From DATCSE01 sp036568605 (GTDB lineage Bacteria > Pseudomonadota > Gammaproteobacteria > Burkholderiales > Burkholderiaceae_C), in assembly GCA_036568605.1 (NCBI GenBank), contig DATCSE010000348.1, forward strand, positions 1 to 22,639: a stretch of DNA of 22,639 nt, read 5' to 3'. Under the pieces are notes generated by a model. The model did not search any database. It saw only the letters and a list, made by a program, of their open reading frames with translations, and was not told where the DNA came from. Positions 14,016 through 21,946 of this stretch are shown here, piece after piece; positions within the stretch are counted from its first letter, which is position 1, and every line of letters begins with the position of its first letter. The position numbers and the translations under genes were made by a program.

Positions 14016-14357
14016 CTATGCGGCGGGGCTCGCGCCTGCGCTTGCGTCCGACAGAAGTTGCCGGAACGCGGTATCGATCTCCTGGCCGCTGCGCGGCCGA
14101 ACCACGCGGGCCACTTCCCGCCCTTCGCGCAGGAACACCAGCGTCGGCCAGAGCTTGACGCCGAACGAACGCCCCAGCGGCTGTCCCGGGCCATCCTCGA
14201 CCTTGACATGGCGAACGTCGGGGTAGCGCTGAGCCGTCCCGACGATCAGCGGTTCCATGCTCCGGCAGATGCCGCACCAGGCCGCGCCGAACTCCAGCAG
14301 CAGCGGCTCGCGTGTGGTATCGACCTCGGCCCGGGTCAGGGGGTGTTCGTTCTGCAT
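14016..14357 (-). CDS. cytosolic thioredoxin-family protein, CGIC active site
   Basis: A 113-residue single-domain thioredoxin-fold protein. The strand LLLEFGAAWCGICRSMEPLI carries the redox motif C28-G-I-C31, followed by YPDVRHVKVEDGPGQPLGRS, the cis-Pro segment KLWPTLVFL, and REGREVARVVRP. The Ile in the motif replaces the usual Pro of CGPC, which should shift the redox potential; the direction is not predictable here. No signal peptide is present, so it works in the cytoplasm as a disulfide reductase for unknown substrates. ATG 14357 has AAGGTGG five bases upstream. A GTG at 14366 is possible but has no ribosome site. It lies 63 bp downstream of the HD-GYP-like gene on the same strand, with an inverted repeat in the gap. 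Confidence 0.83.
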   Translation of the reverse strand: MQNEHPLTRAEVDTTREPLLLEFGAAWCGICRSMEPLIVGTAQRYPDVRHVKVEDGPGQPLGRSFGVKLWPTLVFLREGREVARVVRPRSGQEIDTAFRQLLSDASAGASPAA

Positions 14358-14388
14358 GTCGACCACCTTACCCCAACACCGATTCCCG

Positions 14389-14427
14389 GTCGTAGGACCG
14401 GGTCGTCTTCGGCCGTCGGACTACGAC
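14389..14427. repeat. 7-bp inverted repeat between HD-GYP-like and thioredoxin genes
   Basis: GTCGTAG (14389-14395) and CTACGAC (14421-14427) form an inverted repeat spanning the HD-GYP stop codon. With its GC-rich interior it can fold as a stem-loop, possibly a weak terminator or a regulator site for thioredoxin. Similar GTAG-containing inverted repeats occur at 4082-4154 and 17575-17609. Confidence 0.35.
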
Positions 14428-15542
14428 AACCCGTACAGCCGCTCCGGCGGCATCCGGAGGGTCAGCGCGGTCTCGGGCAGCGTGGCCTTGATCGCGAAGC
14501 CGCTGTGCGAGGTGTCGCGGCGCAGGCTGGTCGTCGTCGGCGCGCCGCTCTTGTCGGTGATCGCGGCGGCCAGCGGCGCGTGGGCGTTCTGTCCGCGGCG
14601 TATCACGACCGCGAGCTCGCCTGACGCGAGCTGCACGAAGTTGCCGGGCGGATAGATGCCGTATTCCTTGATGATCGCCGCGGCGGCCGGGCTCGCCCCG
14701 GATTCGACGAACATCTGGCGGGCCGAGTCCTGAATCGACAGCCGCGTGCGGCTTTCGCGCGGACTGATCTTCGCCATGAAGACGTCGGCCATGCGCAGCA
14801 CCTTGGCGTTCTCGCAGGGCTGTTCCAGCCCGAGCGGATACCCGCCGCCGCCGGCCCGTTCGTGATGCTCGCTGATCGCCTGCAGCCAGGGCTCATCTTC
14901 GACGCCGGCGGCCATCAGGCTGGCGACGGCCTTGTCGGGATGCTCGCGTATCGTCTCGCGCTGCTTGTCGGTCAGCCGGCCTTGGACGGCGAACTGGCCC
15001 TGCGTCTCGACGATCGTCATGTTCATCGTCAGCGCGGCCTTGACCAGGGTTCGCGCCCGGTCCTCGGGCCAGCCCATGCGCTGGGCCATCAGCAGGCAGA
15101 CCAGCGCGGTGTGCAGCGCGTGCGTGAGGCCGTACAACACCAGGCGCTTCGTGTCCTGCCGGACGGACAGGTAGATCGCGATGTCCGGATCGCGCTGGAT
15201 CAGCGAGATCAGCTGCCCGGCGAACTCGTCGCAGCGGGCCGGGAAGTCCGGCTCGGCCGTGCTCGCGAGCAGCCGCTTGAGGCCCCAGATCTGCTGCTCC
15301 CAGATGTCGAAGATCGTCGAACGCCGCGCCTCGGCGGCTGCGGCCGATTGTTTGGTGGCGGCTTCGAGCTCCTCCTTGTCCGCGTACAGGCCGCGCTCGA
15401 GCAGCGTCTCGAGCTGGGAGTCGCTCGCGATCACCTGCCCCTTGGCGAGCAGAAGCTTGCCGTGTTCGTCGCGAACGCCAAAGGGCAGTGGCGCGCCGAC
15501 GCGAAGCTGGCTGGCCACCAGACGAAGCAGTTGCCGGTTCAT
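14421..15542 (-). CDS. HD-GYP-like protein with degenerate catalytic dyad
   Basis: A 373-residue cytosolic protein with an N-terminal segment of about 75 residues (LPFGVRDEHGKLLLAKGQVI, a PilZ- or DUF3391-like region common before HD-GYP domains) and a C-terminal HD-GYP fold. HD-GYP enzymes hydrolyse cyclic di-GMP with two or three metal ions. Fold landmarks are GLTHALHTALVCLLMAQRMG (138-157), EHPDKAVASLM, the SEHHERAGGGGYPLG helix-turn (224-238) with the GYP triad, and KEYGIYPPGNFVQLASGELA near the C-terminus. At the canonical HD position the sequence is AALTMNM (169-175), so the metal-binding His-Asp pair is absent. It is probably a c-di-GMP sensor or regulator, not an active phosphodiesterase. 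A ribosome site AGGGG precedes ATG 15542. It sits beside the T3SS sctR gene. Confidence 0.8.
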   Translation of the reverse strand: MNRQLLRLVASQLRVGAPLPFGVRDEHGKLLLAKGQVIASDSQLETLLERGLYADKEELEAATKQSAAAAEARRSTIFDIWEQQIWGLKRLLASTAEPDFPARCDEFAGQLISLIQRDPDIAIYLSVRQDTKRLVLYGLTHALHTALVCLLMAQRMGWPEDRARTLVKAALTMNMTIVETQGQFAVQGRLTDKQRETIREHPDKAVASLMAAGVEDEPWLQAISEHHERAGGGGYPLGLEQPCENAKVLRMADVFMAKISPRESRTRLSIQDSARQMFVESGASPAAAAIIKEYGIYPPGNFVQLASGELAVVIRRGQNAHAPLAAAITDKSGAPTTTSLRRDTSHSGFAIKATLPETALTLRMPPERLYGLS

Positions 15543-15741
15543 CGCACCCCTGATCTAGACCTTCAGGTCAGTATCCGTGGTGGGCTCCCTCTTGCTTTTG
15601 ACCGAACCACGACGAATCGCTGTTGATGGCGGGTCCATCGTGCCGGCACTCGCTCACGATGAACCCTGGCGCCGGGCCGTGCATCGGGGTTGTTACCAAC
15701 AAGCGCCACGATTGCGCCAACTCCGACGCAGGCGGAGCGCT
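15543..15741. other. 199-bp gap between sctR and HD-GYP-like gene
   Basis: Both neighbours are on the minus strand, so this holds the end of the sctQ-sctR transcript and the promoter of the HD-GYP-like gene. Two small inverted repeats are visible: GACCT-TC-AGGTC at 15558-15569 and TTGTT-ACC-AACAA at 15690-15702. I see no convincing terminator or -35/-10 pair and no credible short gene. Confidence 0.4.
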
Positions 15742-16401
15742 TCAGCGGTACGACAGCACCAGCCCGTGGATCAGCCGCGTCCAGCCGTCCAGCATCACGA
15801 ACAGCAGCAGCTTGAACGGCAGCGAGATCGTCGTCGGCGAGATCATCGACATGCCGAGCGCGAGCAGCACGGTCGCGACGATCAGGTCGACGACGACGAA
15901 CACGAGGTAGATGATGAAGCCGATCTGGAACGCGCGGGTCAGCTCGGTCAGCGTGAAGCTGGGCACCAGCACCATGAAGTCGTCGGCGCGCAGCGCGTCG
16001 GCGCGCGCCTTGGGCCAGATGCTGGTGGCCGACTTCAGGAAGAACTGACGCTCGCGCTCGTGCGTGTGCTTCTGCAGGAAGTCCTTCAGCGGCGCCTTGC
16101 CGGCGTCGATCACGGCCATGATGTCGTTGACGCCTTCGCCCTTGACGCCGAAGGTCCGGCTGCGCAGGGCATCGGCCGCGTCCATCCCGATCGGCGCCAT
16201 GATGTAGACCGACAGGATGATCGCGATGCCGTTGAGCACCATGTTCGGCGGCGTCTGTTGCAGCCCGAGCGCGGTGCGCAGCAGGCCGAACACGATCACG
16301 AGCTTGGTGTAGCTCGTCACCATCAGCGCGACGAACGGCGCCAGGCCGAACGCGACGATCAGCGCGACCAGGGTCAGCGGATCGGGCAGGCTCGCTTGCA
16401 T
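15742..16401 (-). CDS. sctR: T3SS export apparatus protein SctR (YscR/HrcR)
   Basis: A 219-residue inner-membrane protein of the FliP/SctR family, a core part of the type III export gate in which five copies assemble with SctS and SctT. Helix-rich ends bracket a soluble region. Landmarks are VALMVTSYTKLVIVFGLLRT, LQQTPPNMVLNGIAIILSVY, DFMVLVPSFTLTELTRAFQI and the C-terminal FIIYLVFVVVDLIVATVLLA, then MSMISPTTISLPFKLLLFVM. Length and order are normal for the family. It follows sctQ with a 24-bp gap and a weak CGAGAA site. No sctS, sctT or sctU follows; instead a non-coding gap of about 200 bp separates it from the HD-GYP-like gene, which departs from the common sctRSTU block. Confidence 0.95.
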   Translation of the reverse strand: MQASLPDPLTLVALIVAFGLAPFVALMVTSYTKLVIVFGLLRTALGLQQTPPNMVLNGIAIILSVYIMAPIGMDAADALRSRTFGVKGEGVNDIMAVIDAGKAPLKDFLQKHTHERERQFFLKSATSIWPKARADALRADDFMVLVPSFTLTELTRAFQIGFIIYLVFVVVDLIVATVLLALGMSMISPTTISLPFKLLLFVMLDGWTRLIHGLVLSYR

Positions 16402-16425
16402 GGTTCTCGTGCGGGGCCCGTAGCG

Positions 16426-16710
16426 TCAGATCTGGCCCGGCGCGAACTCGCTGACGCGCACGCCCAGCCGCTCGCCCACGGCCACCAGGTAGCCTTTGCC
16501 GAGCAGGTTGCCGTGCGCGACGATGCGCACCTCGCTGCGGTTCAGCGGCTGGCCGAGCTCGAACACGTGGCCGGCGCGCAGGTTGCGCAACTCGCCCAGC
16601 GACACCGAGAGATCGCCGACCTCGAAGCGCAAGTTCACCTCGAGCGCATCGAGGTGATCGATCGTCGGGTTTGCCGCATCCTGCGGCGCGGTTTCCGGGG
16701 GGCGGTTCAT
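16426..16710 (-). CDS. possible internally initiated SctQ short form
   Basis: An in-frame ATG at 16710 has GAGAG eight bases upstream and would give a 94-residue product containing only the C-terminal SPOA domain. In Yersinia and Salmonella, SctQ is known to yield such a short form that partners with the full-length protein. The site here fits that pattern but translation is not shown. Confidence 0.45.
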   Translation of the reverse strand: MNRPPETAPQDAANPTIDHLDALEVNLRFEVGDLSVSLGELRNLRAGHVFELGQPLNRSEVRIVAHGNLLGKGYLVAVGERLGVRVSEFAPGQI

Positions 16711-17508
16711 GGTGCTGTCTCTCGTTTGCTGGATCGTGATGCGGGAGCCCTCGGCCAGTGCGACGAGGCGGCGACCGCCCAGCTCGGCCGTCGCGACGAT
16801 CGCGGCGCCGGCCGACTGCCACTCCTCGACGCCGACCAGATCGCCGGGGCGGATGCTGCGCACTTCGCGCAGGCGGATCGACGTTGCGCCGATCTGCCAG
16901 CGCAGCGGGAAGCGCAGGCGAGCGAACTTGTCCTGCGCTGTCGAGACGTCGCGTGGGGTCGCAGGCCCGCCTGGCGGCGCAGCGAGCTCGGCGAGCGCCG
17001 CTGCGTCGTCGAAGCGGACGAAGCCGCGCCAGCCAGCGTCCGCTGCCAGAACGCGAAAGCCCACGGCTTGTTCGTCCGCGTGAACCACCGGTGTCGCTGC
17101 CTCGTCGCCAGGCAGCCACTCGAACGCGAGCCGTGTCGAATGCGTCAGCGCCTCGACGATCTCGTGCACGGCATCGGCCAGCAGAATGGAACGCAGATCG
17201 CGCGGCAATGACACGAGTCGCGGCTCGCCGAACAGCGCGATCTGCGCTGGCTGGTCCAGGCCCAGCACGCCGGTGCGCGCGCCGAGCTTGAACCGGTAGA
17301 CGTCGTGCGGCGGCATAGGCGTGGCCTCGAACAGCCACTGCACGCGACACGTCTGCCCGCGCCACGCGAACGACAGCGCCGCAGCGCGTTCGTCGTAAAG
17401 GCGGTTCAGCGCTTCGCGCGTGCGCGCAGCCAGGCGCGGCAGCGTCGTCGATTCGCTGAGGTCTCGAGCGGGGTCATGAGCCAAGTGGGTGTGGAGGCGG
17501 TCGTTCAC
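16426..17508 (-). CDS. sctQ: T3SS sorting-platform protein SctQ (YscQ/HrcQ)
   Basis: A 360-residue FliM/FliN-like protein that forms the cytosolic sorting platform (the C-ring equivalent) and helps load substrates. The N-terminal two thirds diverge, as usual for this family. Two SPOA domains are visible: about 205-262 (LRWQIGATSIRLREVRSIRP and WQSAGAAIVATAELGGRRL) and about 286-356 (LEVNLRFEVGDLSVSLGELR, VFELGQPLNRSEVRIVAHGN). The start is GTG without a clear ribosome site, so the first residues are uncertain. It diverges from sctV across 183 bp and shares a transcript with sctR. Met267 may be an internal start for a short SPOA form. Confidence 0.92.
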   Translation of the reverse strand: MNDRLHTHLAHDPARDLSESTTLPRLAARTREALNRLYDERAAALSFAWRGQTCRVQWLFEATPMPPHDVYRFKLGARTGVLGLDQPAQIALFGEPRLVSLPRDLRSILLADAVHEIVEALTHSTRLAFEWLPGDEAATPVVHADEQAVGFRVLAADAGWRGFVRFDDAAALAELAAPPGGPATPRDVSTAQDKFARLRFPLRWQIGATSIRLREVRSIRPGDLVGVEEWQSAGAAIVATAELGGRRLVALAEGSRITIQQTRDSTMNRPPETAPQDAANPTIDHLDALEVNLRFEVGDLSVSLGELRNLRAGHVFELGQPLNRSEVRIVAHGNLLGKGYLVAVGERLGVRVSEFAPGQI

Positions 17509-17691
17509 GCGATTAGCCGACGGCGATGCGTTGCAGCCTATCGAAAGCCTCTCGCACGAGGTAGTACGGAAAAGCGTAGTCGCATCGGCGATGCAAAGAC
17601 CGGACTACGAGAACTCGTGGTTGCTGCTGGCCGCACCGTTCCCTAGAGTCCGACGCGTTTGCTTCACATTCAGACATACGCGCATCGGCAC
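17509..17691. promoter_or_regulatory. divergent T3SS promoter region with nested inverted repeats
   Basis: This 183-bp region drives sctQ-sctR leftward and sctV-sctS-sctC-sctD rightward. CGTAGTC (17575-17581) and GACTACG (17603-17609) are inverted arms enclosing a second pair, GCATC (17582-17586) and GATGC (17590-17594). A related half-site GGTAGTACGG lies just left at about 17560-17569. This is a candidate regulator-binding site. I found no paired TTCG PIP-box motif. Confidence 0.4.
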
Positions 17692-19764
17692 ATGGCAGTA
17701 CTCGCACGCGCTTCGACTCCAGGCCCTCGATGGGGCGGCCTTTGGCGAGGCGCAGGGCGGCACAACGACCTGCTGCTCGCAGCGCTGCTGGTCATGGTGG
17801 TGGTGCTGTTCGTGCTGCCGCTGCCGACGCCGCTGCTGGACCTGCTGATCGCCGCGAACCTGTCGATCAGCCTGGTGCTGCTGATCGTCGCGATGTACGT
17901 GCCGTCGGCGCTGTCGCTGTCGACCTTCCCGTCGCTGCTGCTGTTCACGACGCTGTTCCGGCTCTCGCTGAACATCGCGTCGACCAAGCTGATCCTGCTG
18001 CACGCGAACGCCGGCCACATCATCGACACCTTCGGCAAGCTGATCGTCGGCAACAACGTCGTGGTCGGCGGCGTCGTCTTCCTGATCATCGCGATCGTCC
18101 AGTTCATCGTGATCGCAAAAGGCTCGGAGCGCGTCGCCGAAGTCGCGGCGCGCTTCGCGCTCGATGCGATGCCGGGCAAGCAGATGAGCATAGACGCCGA
18201 CGTGCGCGCCGGCGCGTTGTCGTCGGCCGAGGCACAGCGCCGCCGCCAGCTGCTGGAGCAGGAGTGCACGCTGCACGGCGCGATGGACGGCGCGATGAAG
18301 TTCGTCAAGGGCGACGCGATCGCCAGCATCATCATCGCGATCGTCAACATCCTCGCGGGCCTCGCGATCGGCACGCTGATGAAGGACATGAGCGTAGGCG
18401 ATGCGCTGCAGCGCTACGCGATCCTGACGGTGGGCGACGGGATGGTGTCGCAGATCCCGTCGCTGCTGGTCTCGATCGCGGCCGGCATCGTGATCACGCG
18501 GGTCGGCAACGGCGATGCCATCGACCGCCAGCTCGCGAACCAGATCGCGCGCCAGGTGTTCGCACACCCGCGCGCGCTGATGATCGCGGGGCTCGCGGTC
18601 GCGAGCTTCCTGGTCGTGCCGGGCTTTCCGAAATGGGTGTTCGCGCTGCTCTCGGGCGTGCTGATCGTCGCCGGGCTGCTCGCGCGGCGCGTGCGCGAGC
18701 GGCGCAGCACGCCGGCGTGGATCTCGCATCGCGAAGCGGCCGATGACGATGCCGCGTTCGATGCGCCGCAGGCGATCGCCGCGCCGCTTGCGGTCCGGCT
18801 CGCGAGCGACCTGCGTGCGCTGGTCGACCGGCACGCGCTGGACCAGCACCTGAGCGGCGTGAAGGCGGCCGTCGAAGCCGACCTCGGCCCGGTGTTCCCG
18901 CGCCTGCAGGTCGCGCATGCGAAGGACATCGCGGCCGCTGGCTATGACGTCCTGGTCAAGGACGTGGCGATGTCGCACGGCGTCTTGCGGCCCGGCTGGC
19001 GCTTGTTGCAACCCGAGGCCGCGACGGTGCTGCCGGCCGGTGCCGAGGTGGCCGAGCCGTTCGGGCCGTTCGCGCGCGTCGCCTGGGTGCGCAGCCCGAA
19101 CGCCGAGACGCCGTCGTGGAGCTGCGAGGAAGTGATCGCGCTGCACGTCGAGCAGGTCGTGCGCCGCCACGTGCCCCAGATGATCGGCCTGCAGGAGGTG
19201 CAGCGGCTGCTGCGCGCGGTGCAGGCCGATGCGCCCGAGCTCGCGGCCGAGGTCGCGCGCGCGGTGCCGGGCCAGCGCATCGCCGAGGTGCTGCGGCGGC
19301 TGCTGCAGGAAGGCATCCCGATCCGCAACCTGCATGCGATCTTCGAGAGCCTGGTGCTGTGGGGCCCGAAGGAGAGCGACGCGATCGCGCTGACCGAGCT
19401 GGTGCGCATCGACCTCGGCCGCTACATCACCAGCCGCCACACCGACGCGACGCGCAAGCTGGACGCAATCCTGTTCGAGTCCAGCCTGCTCGAGCGCGTG
19501 CAGCAGTCGGTCGAGCGCTCGGCGCGCGGCAACCTGCTGCTGCTGAACCCGGCCGTCGCGCAGGACGTGCGCGAACAGGTGCGGCGCATCCTCGGCGGCG
19601 CGGCGACGCCGTCGGTCGCGATCGTCTCGTCCGATGTGCGGCGTTACGTGAAGACGCTGATCGAGCCGATCGCCCCGGATCTGCCGGTGCTGTCGTACCA
19701 GGAGATCGATGCCGATGTCGCGCTGCAGCCGGTCGGCTGGGTCACCGACCCCCAACTCGCATGA
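17692..19764 (+). CDS. sctV: T3SS export gate protein SctV (YscV/HrcV)
   Basis: A 690-residue FHIPEP/FlhA-family protein, the large export gate that forms a nonameric ring and receives chaperone-substrate complexes. The N-terminal half has about eight helices. Signature segments are LSLSTFPSLLLFTTLFRLSL (74-93), SLNIASTKLILLHANAGHII and IAKGSERVAEVAARFALDAM (141-160), then PGKQMSIDADVRAGALSSAE. The C-terminal cytosolic domain contains GYDVLVKDVAMSHGVLRPG, QEVQRLLRAVQADAPELAAE and IPIRNLHAIFESLVLWGPKE, which are normal for SctV. It is full length. ATG 17692 is chosen by family start; a TTG at 17659 is less likely, and no strong ribosome site is visible. It begins the rightward T3SS transcript. 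Confidence 0.95.
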   Translation: MAVLARASTPGPRWGGLWRGAGRHNDLLLAALLVMVVVLFVLPLPTPLLDLLIAANLSISLVLLIVAMYVPSALSLSTFPSLLLFTTLFRLSLNIASTKLILLHANAGHIIDTFGKLIVGNNVVVGGVVFLIIAIVQFIVIAKGSERVAEVAARFALDAMPGKQMSIDADVRAGALSSAEAQRRRQLLEQECTLHGAMDGAMKFVKGDAIASIIIAIVNILAGLAIGTLMKDMSVGDALQRYAILTVGDGMVSQIPSLLVSIAAGIVITRVGNGDAIDRQLANQIARQVFAHPRALMIAGLAVASFLVVPGFPKWVFALLSGVLIVAGLLARRVRERRSTPAWISHREAADDDAAFDAPQAIAAPLAVRLASDLRALVDRHALDQHLSGVKAAVEADLGPVFPRLQVAHAKDIAAAGYDVLVKDVAMSHGVLRPGWRLLQPEAATVLPAGAEVAEPFGPFARVAWVRSPNAETPSWSCEEVIALHVEQVVRRHVPQMIGLQEVQRLLRAVQADAPELAAEVARAVPGQRIAEVLRRLLQEGIPIRNLHAIFESLVLWGPKESDAIALTELVRIDLGRYITSRHTDATRKLDAILFESSLLERVQQSVERSARGNLLLLNPAVAQDVREQVRRILGGAATPSVAIVSSDVRRYVKTLIEPIAPDLPVLSYQEIDADVALQPVGWVTDPQLA

Positions 19765-19785
19765 CGACTCTCGAACGCCGAGACG

Positions 19786-20052
19786 ATGACGCCGCAAAAC
19801 GTACTCGACATCACGCGCGACGGCCTGCTGCTGGTCTTCTGGGTCACGCTGCCGGTCGTGCTCGTCGCGACGGTCTCCGCGCTGCTGGTCTCGGTCGTGC
19901 AGGCCGTCACGCAGATCCAGGACCAGAGCATCGGCCAGTCGATCCGCCTGATCGCGGTGATGCTGACCATCGTGTTCGCGTCGGCCTGGCTGGCCCGCGA
20001 CGTGTTGCAGTTTGCCGAGCGCGCGATGCAGATCGTCGCGCAGTTGTCATGA
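19786..20052 (+). CDS. sctS: T3SS export apparatus protein SctS (YscS/HrcS)
   Basis: An 88-residue FliQ/SctS-family inner-membrane protein with two long hydrophobic hairpins: DGLLLVFWVTLPVVLVATVS and IRLIAVMLTIVFASAWLARD. Between them lies the conserved VSVVQAVTQIQDQSIG loop, which is the family signature. Four copies assemble with SctR and SctT into the export gate. It starts 21 bp after sctV and overlaps sctC by 4 bp (ATGA). Its placement between sctV and sctC, away from sctR, is unusual. Confidence 0.94.
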   Translation: MTPQNVLDITRDGLLLVFWVTLPVVLVATVSALLVSVVQAVTQIQDQSIGQSIRLIAVMLTIVFASAWLARDVLQFAERAMQIVAQLS

Positions 20053-21941
20053 CGGACCGAGGCGCGACTCGTGGTGCCGCTGCGCAAGGCTCGATCGGAG
20101 CGCTGATCATGCTGGCCTGCCTGCTGCTGTTTGCTCACGCGGCCGGCGCCGCCGAGCTGCCGTGGCGCGGCCGGCCGTTCCAGATCGTCGCGAGCGAGAA
20201 GCCGCTGCCCGACCTGCTGCGCGAGCTGGCCGCATCGCAGGGCACGACCGCAGTGGTCGACCCGAAGATCCAGGGCACGATCAGCGGCAAGTTCAACGCC
20301 GCGCCGCTCGCGATCCTCGACAACCTGTGCGCGACCTATTCGCTGACCTGGTACTTCGACGGCTCGCTGCTGTACATCGACCCGTCGACCGAAACGCGCA
20401 GCGAGGTGATGTCCATCGGCACGGGCCCTGGCCGCGCCGACTGGCTGATCCAGACGCTGATGCAGCTGCGCATCTACGACAAGCGCTTCCCGCTGCTGAT
20501 CAGCGGCCGCGAAGGCACCGCGCGGGTCACCGGGCCGCGCCGCTACGTCGAGCTGGTGCGCGAGGCGGTGCGGCTGGTCGACCGCAAGAACGCGCAGAAC
20601 GATACCGCCGAGATCCGGCTGTTCCCGCTGAAGTACGCGTGGGCCGCCGACTTCAAGATCACGCGCTCGGGCAAGGAAGTGGCCATCCCGGGCGTCGCGA
20701 ACGTGCTGCGCAGCCTGTACGGGCGCAACGCGAATCGCGCCGGCTCGAGCTTCACGGGCACCGGCAGCGGCCGGCGCAACACGACCTACGGCGTCGGCGC
20801 GGACCGCCAGATGAAGCTCGCGACCGGCGACAGCGTCAACGCGCCCAAGGTCGACCTGCCCGGCGTCGGAAGCGCCGAAGGCGGCGACACCGGCGATGCC
20901 TTTGCGTCGTTCGCCTCCGCGGGCCCCGACGAGCTGCCGCAGTTCCAGGCCGATACCCGGCTCAATGCGGTGCTGGTGCGCGACAACCCGGCGCGCATGG
21001 CGCAGCACGAGCGGCTGATCGCCTCGATGGACTCGCGCCCCCGGCTGGTCGAGATCGAGGTGACGATCATGGACATAGCCACCGACTCGCTCGACAGCCT
21101 GGGCGTCGACTGGCGCGCCCACACGCCGCATGTCGATTTCCAGACCGGCAACGGCAACAACTCGCCGATCACGTTCAACACGACGACCGAGGGCGGGCAG
21201 ATCGGCGGCGTCGGCAACACGAACGCGAACGGCGACATCATCACGCCGATCGGCGGCGTGCTGACCGCGTCGATCGGCGGGACGCTGCGCAACTACCTGC
21301 TCGCACGCGTCAGCGCGCTCGCGCAGAAGGGCGATGCGAACCTGGTCGCGCGGCCCAAGGTGCTGACGCTGGACAACAACGAAGCCAGCCTCGAGAACCT
21401 CAGCGACTTCTACGTGCGCGTCAACGGCTTCCAGGACGCGAGCCTGTTCAAGGTCACGACCGGCACCTCGGTGCGCGTGACGCCGCTGATCGTCGACGAG
21501 TCGGCCGGGCGCGGCGTGATGATGTCGATCAACATCGAGGACGGCGACATCAGCGCGAACCAGGCGGTCGACCAGATCCCGGTGGTGCTGCATCGCACCG
21601 TCAACACCCAGGCGCTGATCGACGAAGGCACCAGCCTGCTGATCGCCGGCTACAGCTCCGAGCAAAAGACCAATGCGACCTCGGGCGTGCCGGTGCTGTC
21701 CAACATCCCGGTGGTCGGGAATCTATTCAAGTACGACCAGAAGAAGCTCGCGAAACAGGAGCGCTTCTATCTGCTGACGCCACGGCTCGTGACGCCGGCG
21801 ATCGCCGTGCCTACGCAACCGATGCAACCGGCGCCGGTGCTGCCGCTGCCGGCGCCGCCGTCCGGCTCGGCTTCGCAGCCGGTGACGCCCTCGGTGCCGA
21901 TGCCGCCGCCGGCCAGCGCGCCGTCGGAGCCGAGGAATTGA
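20049..21941 (+). CDS. sctC: T3SS outer-membrane secretin SctC (YscC/HrcC)
   Basis: A 630-residue secretin that forms the outer-membrane ring of the T3SS. The signal peptide (IGALIMLACLLLFAHAAG) is cleaved near residue 35. The N0 domain follows (PFQIVASEKPLPDLLRELAA and ISGKFNAAPLAILDNLCATY), then the N1/N3 domains (FPLLISGREGTARVTGPRRY), a long Gly/Ser/Asn-rich linker at about 230-300, and the C-terminal secretin domain with LVARPKVLTLDNNEASLEN, NIEDGDISANQAVDQIPVVL and the signature VPVLSNIPVVGNLFK (about 547-561). A Pro/Ala/Ser-rich tail of about 43 residues follows, longer than I expect for the family, and may contact a pilotin. The start overlaps the sctS stop. sctD follows by 5 bp. Confidence 0.95.
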   Translation: MTDRGATRGAAAQGSIGALIMLACLLLFAHAAGAAELPWRGRPFQIVASEKPLPDLLRELAASQGTTAVVDPKIQGTISGKFNAAPLAILDNLCATYSLTWYFDGSLLYIDPSTETRSEVMSIGTGPGRADWLIQTLMQLRIYDKRFPLLISGREGTARVTGPRRYVELVREAVRLVDRKNAQNDTAEIRLFPLKYAWAADFKITRSGKEVAIPGVANVLRSLYGRNANRAGSSFTGTGSGRRNTTYGVGADRQMKLATGDSVNAPKVDLPGVGSAEGGDTGDAFASFASAGPDELPQFQADTRLNAVLVRDNPARMAQHERLIASMDSRPRLVEIEVTIMDIATDSLDSLGVDWRAHTPHVDFQTGNGNNSPITFNTTTEGGQIGGVGNTNANGDIITPIGGVLTASIGGTLRNYLLARVSALAQKGDANLVARPKVLTLDNNEASLENLSDFYVRVNGFQDASLFKVTTGTSVRVTPLIVDESAGRGVMMSINIEDGDISANQAVDQIPVVLHRTVNTQALIDEGTSLLIAGYSSEQKTNATSGVPVLSNIPVVGNLFKYDQKKLAKQERFYLLTPRLVTPAIAVPTQPMQPAPVLPLPAPPSGSASQPVTPSVPMPPPASAPSEPRN

Positions 21942-21946
21942 CCACG

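Noticed and set aside
17509..17691. Plant-inducible promoter (paired TTCG boxes) for the T3SS
   Set aside because: I found only a single CGAA near 17532 and no second box at the required spacing.
17605..19797. A 730-codon open frame opposite sctV
   Set aside because: Antisense shadow. The composition is His/Arg/Asp-rich and SctV on the other strand is unmistakable.
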